Shown: piece after piece, positions 25,631-30,734 of the stretch
How the letters are laid out: each line of letters opens with the position of its first letter
Numbering within the stretch: position 1 is the stretch's first letter
Assembly: GCA_900552655.1 (NCBI GenBank)
Contig: USAE01000014.1
Span: 1 to 30,734 of the forward strand
DNA: 30,734 nt
Source: an uncultured Clostridium sp.
GTDB taxonomy: Bacteria > Bacillota > Clostridia > TANB77 > CAG-508
Direction of reading: 5' to 3'
Notes under the pieces: generated by a model
The model's input: only the letters and a program-made list of their open reading frames with translations
Told to the model about the DNA's origin: nothing
The model's database searches: none
Translations under genes and position numbers: made by a program

Positions 25631-25978
25631 GTGGAACATATTCATTCTATTATAATTATAAAAAAGGGTAATAAATATTTAAATTATTATGATGAACGTT
25701 GGGGAATGTATTTATTTCCTAACATAAAAGGAAATGATATAGAAGAAATAAAAAGTAAGTACAATACTAATAATGTTAGATTAGCATTTGATAAAATACA
25801 CGAAAAATATTCTGTATCTCATGACGAAATGAGAACGTATCATCACTATTTTTATGAAGTAAATATAGATATTGATGGTGAATATTTTTCAATAGATGAA
25901 TTATTAGCAGATGAGAAAGTAAAAAAATATAATGAGGATATTATTACATATATTAGTGAATTTTATGGGGATAAATAA
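25631..25978 (+). CDS. Degenerate Nudix-like small protein
   Basis: A 115-residue protein whose beginning (SIIIIKKGNKYLNYYD, then WGMYLFPNIKG) and end (YHHYFYEV, then YFSIDELLAD) are laid out like a small Nudix hydrolase. The place of the Nudix box (G-x5-E-x7-REUXEEXGU) is filled by LAFDKIHEKYSV, lacking the REXXEE metal-binding glutamates. So the fold is plausible but metal-dependent hydrolysis is not. The start is GTG 25631, with AAGGGTGAT about 10 nt upstream; no in-frame ATG fits better. It lies 42 bp after maf and 32 bp before the membrane-anchored gene, with no terminator on either side, suggesting one transcript. Family placement is by eye. Confidence 0.55.
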   Translation: MEHIHSIIIIKKGNKYLNYYDERWGMYLFPNIKGNDIEEIKSKYNTNNVRLAFDKIHEKYSVSHDEMRTYHHYFYEVNIDIDGEYFSIDELLADEKVKKYNEDIITYISEFYGDK

Positions 25979-26010
25979 AAAAGTATATATTTTAAAGGAG
26001 TGAGTTTATT

Positions 26011-26631
26011 ATGAAAAAAGGTATAAAAATTTTTCTTATATCAATAATTATAATAGTTGCAATTATAATCATTGCAATATTAAGTAATGTTATTAGAAAC
26101 AATTGTATTTTACAAAAGCTATATGAAAGTAGTAAGAATATCAAAGATTCTGTAAAAAATTATTATTATGAAAAAACTTCGGAGCTATTAGAAGGAGAAA
26201 CCAGAACAACAACATATAAAATATATAATTATGATAATAAATATTTAATAAAAGAATACTACAATGATGAAGGTGTTGTTACAACAGAATGGGTTGATAA
26301 AAATATACCAGAACAAATTTCTATAGATGAGCGATCAAAAGAAGAAAGTCAAGAAATTAAAATGAAGGAATTTGATAAAGAATATGAAGAAGCATTATTT
26401 GCTTCAACAATAGAAGATATAGGGTATAGCAATGTTTTGACATCAAATATTTTTAAACCAATAAGTGTAGAAAATAATTGTTATGTTATTCATGTAAAAG
26501 ATACAACAATGTATGTTAATATGAATACAGGAATTATATCTAAAGTTTTTTATGGAGATGGAAATATCACTTGTACATATAAATTAAAAAATAATGCTGT
26601 TACTGAAAGTGAAGTTATAAAACCAAAATAA
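26011..26631 (+). CDS. Membrane-anchored protein of unknown function
   Basis: Not recognised. The 206 residues begin with a lysine-containing head and one very hydrophobic helix (about 6-28, FLISIIIIVAIIIIAILSNV), followed by a soluble domain that should face outside. No lipobox cysteine is present, so it is probably anchored by an uncleaved helix. The soluble part is rich in Y, T, E and K and looks beta-strand-rich (TTTYKIYNYDNKYLIKEYY; YVNMNTGIISKVF), reminiscent of small secreted clostridial proteins that read like beta-repeat lipoprotein folds, but I cannot name a family. AAAGGAG (25993-25999) precedes the ATG. It ends the maf transcript; a terminator follows at 26698. Confidence 0.6.
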   Translation: MKKGIKIFLISIIIIVAIIIIAILSNVIRNNCILQKLYESSKNIKDSVKNYYYEKTSELLEGETRTTTYKIYNYDNKYLIKEYYNDEGVVTTEWVDKNIPEQISIDERSKEESQEIKMKEFDKEYEEALFASTIEDIGYSNVLTSNIFKPISVENNCYVIHVKDTTMYVNMNTGIISKVFYGDGNITCTYKLKNNAVTESEVIKPK

Positions 26632-26697
26632 AAAGCGACTTAAGATTTTTAACAAGTAAAATTTAAGCTATTCAATAATTTCTTAATATATAGAGAG

Positions 26698-26728
26698 AAA
26701 GAGTAAATATTGTTATTTGCTCTTTTTT
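26698..26728 (+). terminator. Terminator after the membrane-protein gene
   Basis: AAAGAG-T-AAAT (26698-26708) pairs with ATTT-G-CTCTTT (26715-26725) and runs into TTTTTT. An imperfect hairpin without a U tail lies just before it (about 26635-26670). Confidence 0.78.
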
Positions 26729-26735
26729 GTGTTAA

Positions 26736-26852
26736 AGTATAAAAGATAAACCAGAGATTGAGCTAATAGAATTTGCAGATTTAAAACATCATATGAGTGT
26801 AGAAGAAATAAATTTAATTACAACAAAATTAATAGAAAAATTAAGATTATAA
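26736..26852 (+). pseudogene. Possible C-terminal gene remnant
   Basis: An open stretch of 38 codons ending in TAA reads DKPEIELIEFADLKHH and then MSVEEINLITTKLIEKL. It looks like the end of a real protein but has no usable start: a stop lies directly upstream at 26733, and the only in-frame ATG (26793) has no ribosome binding site. It sits between a terminator and a frameshifted gene, so gene decay is plausible. The parent family was not recognised. Confidence 0.3.
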
Positions 26853-26888
26853 ATAAAATATATTAACAAAGAAGAAAGGAAAAAACTA

Positions 26889-27471
26889 ATGGATAATATA
26901 CAAAAATTTTATCAAAACACCGAGAATAGTTTACCACACCCAATGGTTAAAAGATTTATAAATATGAATATAAAAGCAGGAGATGCTATTGACTTAGGAT
27001 GTGGAGCAGGTAGAGATACAATATATTTAATAAGAAATGGTTGGAAAGTATTAGCAATAGATAGAGAGAATACCAATGAGATGATATCTAGCAAATTGAA
27101 TGATGAAGAATTAAAAAGACTTAGCTTTAGGTGCCAAAAATTTGAAAATATAGAGTTAGATAAAAATAATTTATTAGTAGCTAATTTTAGTATTCCATTT
27201 TGTCCCAAAGATAAATTTTATAAATTTTGGAATGAAATAGTACATAGCATTTTGAAAGAGCGGATATTTTGTTGGAAATTTTTTTGGACTAAGAGATTCG
27301 TGGGCTAATGACAAAAAAGAAATGGTATTTTTGTCAAAAGAACAAGTACTAAAATTATTTGAAAATTCGTTTAGAATAATAGAATTTAACGAAGTTGAAA
27401 AAGATGGAAAAACTGGTGTTGGAAAAATGAAACATTGGCATATATATAATGTTATAGCAAAGAAAAAATAA
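26889..27471 (+). pseudogene. Class I SAM-dependent methyltransferase, interrupted by a frameshift
   Basis: The first frame (to a stop at 27306-27308) encodes the Rossmann methyltransferase motif AIDLGCGAGRDTIYLIRNGW near residues 33-52 and LLVANFSIPFCP. From about 27258-27265 the family sequence continues in another frame: GYFVGNFFGLRDSW, then VFLSKEQVLKLFE and KDGKTGVGKMKHWHIYN, ending at TAA 27469-27471. The total span of 583 bases is one base over a multiple of three, consistent with a single-base insertion near AAAGAGCGG. Corrected, it would be about 193 residues, a normal length for this tellurite-resistance/TehB-like group. AAAGGA (26875-26880) precedes the ATG. Either a recent pseudogene or a sequencing error; the target molecule is unknown. 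Confidence 0.75.
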
Positions 27472-27520
27472 GAAAGAATTCTTATGCTAAAGATAAGATT
27501 AGTACCTTCTAAATGCACTA

Positions 27521-27549
27521 TTTACTTTTGTAAAAAAATAGTATATTAT
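27521..27549 (+). promoter_or_regulatory. Promoter of the penicillin-binding protein gene
   Basis: TTTACT (27521-27526), 17 bp and TATTAT (27544-27549), ending about 20 bp before the ATG; the ribosome binding site AAAGGAGGGG follows directly. The leader would be very short. Confidence 0.5.
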
Positions 27550-27568
27550 AGCGAAAGGAGGGGATTTT

Positions 27569-29572
27569 ATGAAAAATAAAAAAATATTAATTGGAATAAT
27601 TATAATTACTAGTGTAATTATAGGAATAATAACTTTTTTCATAATAAATAAAACAGAAAAGCCTGACCAAGTATTACAAGATTATTTTACAAAGATAAGT
27701 GAGGAAAAGTATGAAGAAGCATATGAAATGCTAAGTGAATCAGCAAAAAATAAAATTGCTAAAGATACATTTGTAAAAAAGAATGATTCAATATATAAGG
27801 GAATTGATATGACAGATTTAAAAACAGAAATTACAAATGTAGAGAATAACGAAAAAATTACATATAACCAAAAGATGAATACATCAGCAGGAGAAATTAG
27901 TTTTACTAATGAAGCTTCTGTAATAAAAGAAGATAAAAAATATAAAATTAATTGGAAAAACAGCTTGATTTATCCATATTTAAATGAAAATGACAAAATA
28001 AGAGTAAAAACTTTAAAATCAGAACGTGGAAACATTTATGACAGAAATAACATATTATTAGCAGGAAAAGGAAATATTTCTTCAATAGGCTTAGTACCAG
28101 GGAAAATGAGTGAAAACAAAGAAGAAGATATTCAAAAATTATCAACTATTTTGGGTGTTTCAGTAGAATCTATAAATAATAAACTTGGAATGTCTTATGT
28201 AAAAGATGATACATTTGTACCAATAAAAAATGTTGCAAAAACAGAGACACAATTAAAAGAACGAGCACTAAGTATTTCTGGCGTAAAAATTACAACAGAG
28301 AGTTCTAGAGTGTATACATTAGGAAAAGAAGCTTCTCAAGTTATAGGGTATGTACAAGCTATAAGTGCAGAAGAATTAGAAGAAAATAAAGGAAAAGGAT
28401 ATAATAGTAATAGTGTAATTGGCAAAGCCGGAATAGAAAAAGTGTATGAAGAAACTCTAAGAGGAAAAGATGGTAAAGAGATTTATATAGAAGATGAAAA
28501 TGGTAAAAAAGTGAAAACGATAGCAAAGCAAGAAGTAGAAAATGGTAAAGATGTAAAATTAACAATAGATGCAAATAAACAAAAGCAAATTTATGAAAGT
28601 CTAGAAGAAAACAAAGGTGCATATGTTGCAATGAACTCAAAAACAGGTGAAATTATAGCATTAGTAAGTACACCATCATATGATTCAAATGACTTTGCTC
28701 TAGGTATGAGTACAGAAGAATGGAAAAATTTAAACGAAGACGAAAAAAATCCATTGTTAAATAGACTTACTAAAGCATGGTCACCGGGATCAACTTTTAA
28801 ACCAGTAACAGGTGCAATTGGAATAACAGAAGGTAAAATAAATCCTAAAGAAGATTTTGGAAGAAGTGGACTTAGTTGGCAAAAAGACTCTAGTTGGGGA
28901 AGTTACATGGTAACAACACTTACGCCATATAATGAGCCTGCAAATATGCAAAATGCATTAATACGTTCAGATAATATATATTTTGCAAAAGTAGCTTTAA
29001 AACTAGGATATAATAAATTCATGGAAGGTCTTAACAAATTAGGCTTTAACGAAGATATTAATTTTGAAATTGGAACAACAAAATCAACATATGATACAGA
29101 TGGAAAAATAACAGATGAAGTACAACTTGCAGATAGTGGGTATGGACAAGGACAAATTTTGGTAAATCCAATTCATATGGCTTCAATATATTCTGCTTTT
29201 GTAAATAATGGAAATATGATAAAACCTACAATAATATATGAAGAAGATAAAAAAGTAGAGTATTTAAAGGAAAATGCTATATCACAAGAAGCAGCAAATA
29301 CTATAAAAGAAGACTTAATACAAGTCGTAGAAAGCCCAAATGGTACTGCACATGATGCAAAAATAGAAGGAGTAAAAATAGGGGCAAAAACAGGTACAGC
29401 AGAATTAAAAGCTAGCAAAGATGAAAAAGGTGAGGTTTTAGGATGGTTTAATGCATTTACAGCAGATGAATCTAGCGAAAATCAATTAGTTGTAGTAAGT
29501 ATGATTGAAGATGCAAATTCGGTAGGCGGAAGTCATTATTTATTTCCTAAAGTAACACAATTATTTAAATAA
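27569..29572 (+). CDS. Class B penicillin-binding protein with MecA-type N-terminal domain
   Basis: A peptidoglycan DD-transpeptidase of the PBP2a/PBP3 (B. subtilis PbpC-like) group, cross-linking cell wall outside the membrane. The 667 residues contain one N-terminal membrane anchor (about 5-27), an NTF2-like MecA_N domain (about 33-135: VLQDYFTKISEEKYEEAYEML), a PBP dimerisation domain starting near SERGNIYDRN, and a C-terminal transpeptidase with S408-T-F-K411, S467-D-N469 and K607-T-G609. All catalytic motifs are intact. It follows its own promoter and an AAAGGAGG site. plsC begins 24 bp after the stop, so both may be read together. Members of this architecture can have low beta-lactam affinity, but that cannot be judged from motifs here. 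Confidence 0.93.
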   Translation: MKNKKILIGIIIITSVIIGIITFFIINKTEKPDQVLQDYFTKISEEKYEEAYEMLSESAKNKIAKDTFVKKNDSIYKGIDMTDLKTEITNVENNEKITYNQKMNTSAGEISFTNEASVIKEDKKYKINWKNSLIYPYLNENDKIRVKTLKSERGNIYDRNNILLAGKGNISSIGLVPGKMSENKEEDIQKLSTILGVSVESINNKLGMSYVKDDTFVPIKNVAKTETQLKERALSISGVKITTESSRVYTLGKEASQVIGYVQAISAEELEENKGKGYNSNSVIGKAGIEKVYEETLRGKDGKEIYIEDENGKKVKTIAKQEVENGKDVKLTIDANKQKQIYESLEENKGAYVAMNSKTGEIIALVSTPSYDSNDFALGMSTEEWKNLNEDEKNPLLNRLTKAWSPGSTFKPVTGAIGITEGKINPKEDFGRSGLSWQKDSSWGSYMVTTLTPYNEPANMQNALIRSDNIYFAKVALKLGYNKFMEGLNKLGFNEDINFEIGTTKSTYDTDGKITDEVQLADSGYGQGQILVNPIHMASIYSAFVNNGNMIKPTIIYEEDKKVEYLKENAISQEAANTIKEDLIQVVESPNGTAHDAKIEGVKIGAKTGTAELKASKDEKGEVLGWFNAFTADESSENQLVVVSMIEDANSVGGSHYLFPKVTQLFK

Positions 29573-29596
29573 AATTTATAAAAGCGAGATACTTTA

Positions 29597-30184
29597 ATGT
29601 ATAAAATAATGAAAAAGTTAGTAAAAATAGTTTGCTGTAATATTATTTATAGAGTTAAATATATAGGTATAGAAAAAATAGACAATAATAAAAAATATGT
29701 TATATGTCCAAATCATTCTAATATATTGGATCCAACATTTATATTTCCGATAGTAGATAACTTATCTATAATGGCAAAGTCAGAGATATTTAAAAATAAA
29801 TTAGTTGCTAAAATATTAAAAAGATATAGAGTATTTCCTGTAAATAGAAAAGAAAGAGATGTGAAAAGTACTTTACATGCAATAGAATGTTTAAATTTAG
29901 AAAATAATTCGAAGCTTTTAATATTTCCAGAAGGAGGAATAATAAAAGATAGTAAAGAGATAAGAAAAAAAGTAAAAAATGGAGCAGTATATATTTCAGC
30001 AGAAAGTGGGGTAGAAATATTACCAATATTTATTACAAGAAGACCACATATTTTTCAAAAAGTTTATGTAATAATAGGGAATAGTATAAATATACCTAAA
30101 GAAATAAAACATGATAAAGAAAAAATAAAAGAGTATTCTACAAAGGTGATAAATAACATTTATGATTTAGAAAAAATAAAATAA
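29597..30184 (+). CDS. plsC: 1-acyl-sn-glycerol-3-phosphate acyltransferase
   Basis: Adds the second acyl chain to lysophosphatidic acid, giving phosphatidic acid for membrane lipids. The 195 residues are short but within the bacterial range. The catalytic block CPNHSNILDPTFIF carries the HxxxxD motif near 38-43 of the protein, and LLIFPEGGI (near 112-120) is the glycerophosphate-binding motif; MAKSEIFKN and RVFPVNRKERD are also typical. The start has only a weak ribosome binding sequence (GCGAGAT), so translation may rely partly on the upstream gene. It is peripheral or membrane-associated, with no clear transmembrane segment. It is followed by a terminator and a tRNA gene. Confidence 0.9.
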   Translation: MYKIMKKLVKIVCCNIIYRVKYIGIEKIDNNKKYVICPNHSNILDPTFIFPIVDNLSIMAKSEIFKNKLVAKILKRYRVFPVNRKERDVKSTLHAIECLNLENNSKLLIFPEGGIIKDSKEIRKKVKNGAVYISAESGVEILPIFITRRPHIFQKVYVIIGNSINIPKEIKHDKEKIKEYSTKVINNIYDLEKIK

Positions 30185-30187
30185 AGG

Positions 30188-30216
30188 TTGAAAAAAAGCT
30201 AGATATATATTATTAT
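30188..30216 (+). promoter_or_regulatory. Possible tRNA-Gln promoter inside the plsC terminator
   Basis: TTGAAA (30188-30193), 17 bp and TATTAT (30211-30216) predict a start about 12 bp before the mature tRNA. The -10 hexamer overlaps the terminator hairpin loop. Confidence 0.45.
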
Positions 30217-30230
30217 ATATCTAGCTTTTC
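30194..30230 (+). terminator. Terminator after plsC
   Basis: AAAAGCTAGATATATA (30194-30209) pairs perfectly with TATATATCTAGCTTTT (30214-30229) around 4 nt. The T run is only four long, so efficiency is uncertain. Confidence 0.7.
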
Positions 30231-30235
30231 TATAT

Positions 30236-30309
30236 TCGGGTATGGCCAAGTGGTAAGGCAGTAGGCTCTGACCCTATGATCGTTAGTTCGAATCTAACTA
30301 CCCGAACCA
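30236..30309 (+). tRNA. tRNA-Gln (anticodon CUG)
   Basis: Full cloverleaf: acceptor TCGGGTA (30236-30242)/TACCCGA (30299-30305), discriminator A and encoded CCA (30307-30309). The D stem is GCC/GGC, the anticodon stem GTAGG/CCTAT (one G-T pair), and the loop CTCTGAC has CTG at 30268-30270 after the invariant T. The T arm is GTTAG-TTCGAAT-CTAAC. The U1-A72 pair is a glutamine tRNA identity feature. It reads CAG, a rare codon in this AT-rich window, so a UUG-anticodon partner should exist elsewhere. Confidence 0.95.
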
Positions 30310-30374
30310 AAAAATTCCTTTATAGTAACCTAAAAAACGGAAAACATGAAGGAATAATTTTTTTTACAAAAAAC

Positions 30375-30453
30375 CGAACAAAATTTCGAAAAAAGTATTG
30401 ACAAAAAGAATATAAAAATATAAAATACAATCATAAAAACAAACAAAAGTTCG
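30375..30453 (+). promoter_or_regulatory. Strong promoter flanked by two LexA-box-like motifs
   Basis: TTGACA (30398-30403), 17 bp and TAAAAT (30421-30426) form the best promoter in the window. CGAACAAAATTTCG (30375-30388) lies just upstream and CAAACAAAAGTTCG (30440-30453) just downstream. Both are near matches to the Gram-positive SOS box CGAACRNRYGTTCG, with two mismatches each. Repressor control is inferred. The rest of 30310-30475 shows no gene. Confidence 0.5.
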
Positions 30454-30474
30454 AAAAATATAAGGGGGTTTATT

Positions 30475-30734
30475 ATGAAAAAAATAAGAGAAAATATAAT
30501 ATCATATACAATAGATAAAGCTATATTTGGTAATTTTTCTATATTAGTAGATAATGGGGAAGTAATAGTAAAAGCTCCTTGGTATTTTTCAAAACAAAGA
30601 ATACAAGAAGCTATAAAAGAAAACAAAAGGTGGATATTAAAAAAATTAAGCGAAATGGAAGAAGTAACTTTATATAATACTACAAAAATTTTAGGAGTTA
30701 ATTATGCAATAAAAGTTATATATACTAATGTAAA
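30475..30734 (+). CDS. YgjP/DUF45-like metal-dependent hydrolase, 5' part (3' end outside window)
   Basis: The first 86 codons of a gene running off the window. The start ATG 30475 has AAGGGGG (30462-30468). The opening resembles the YgjP-like (DUF45, SprT-related) putative zinc metallopeptidases: a strand-rich segment (ISYTIDKAIFGNFSILVDNG), then VIVKAPWYFSKQRIQEAIKE and NKRWILKKL, followed by ILGVNYAIKV. The diagnostic HExxH zinc motif of this family would come later, beyond the window, so it is not seen. It is transcribed from its own strong promoter. It could instead be a different SprT-type protein. Confidence 0.65.
   Translation, partial: MKKIRENIISYTIDKAIFGNFSILVDNGEVIVKAPWYFSKQRIQEAIKENKRWILKKLSEMEEVTLYNTTKILGVNYAIKVIYTNV

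Noticed and set aside
30310..30400. tRNA gene as an integration site with an element downstream
   Set aside because: No repeat of the tRNA 3' end, integrase or phage gene is visible after it; the next gene looks chromosomal.

Overview
The window is strongly AT-rich (Arg is almost always AGA, with A/T in third positions). Nearly every start has a strong AGGAGG-type ribosome binding site, the glycyl-tRNA synthetase gene has a T-box leader, and its enzymes are of Gram-positive type. Together these suggest a low-GC member of the Bacillota, most likely an uncultured gut-type clostridium. The genus cannot be fixed from the sequence alone. Most of it is housekeeping chromosome; no insertion sequence, phage gene, CRISPR array or rRNA was seen.

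Layout: (1) 1-7.6 kb, + strand: the 3' end of deoC, a T-box-controlled glyS, then ppdK followed by a 762-residue predicted zinc metallopeptidase of unknown function. (2) 7.6-11.6 kb, - strand: an operon tsaE-tsaB-rimI-Lon-like protease, converging on the previous unit at a shared terminator. (3) 11.8-14.5 kb, + strand: dxs overlapping ylmH. (4) 14.5-22.4 kb, + strand: gap, pgk, tpiA, gpmI, then a YezG/DUF600-type immunity-like protein, a NifU-like scaffold, a DNPH1-like nucleotide N-hydrolase and a GGGtGRT-family protein, ending at a strong terminator. (5) 22.4-24.8 kb: eno flanked on both sides by small single-gene units whose products look like paralogs of each other and whose codon use differs from the neighbours. 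(6) 24.9-27.5 kb: a divergent maf, a degenerate Nudix-like protein, a membrane-anchored protein, a gene remnant and a frameshifted methyltransferase. (7) 27.5-30.7 kb: a MecA/PBP3-type penicillin-binding protein, plsC, tRNA-Gln(CUG) and the start of a YgjP/DUF45-like metallopeptidase gene.

Functionally, tpiA, gap, pgk, gpmI, eno and ppdK together cover every step from triose phosphate to pyruvate, with the last step potentially pyrophosphate-linked. DeoC and the DNPH1-like enzyme could form a short deoxynucleotide-salvage route feeding glyceraldehyde 3-phosphate into the same pathway.

The least explained items are the scaffold/N-hydrolase/GGGtGRT trio, the eno-flanking paralog pair, the 762-residue metallopeptidase and a 97-bp inverted repeat in the pgk leader. 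Promoter calls rest on hexamer matches in very AT-rich DNA and are tentative.
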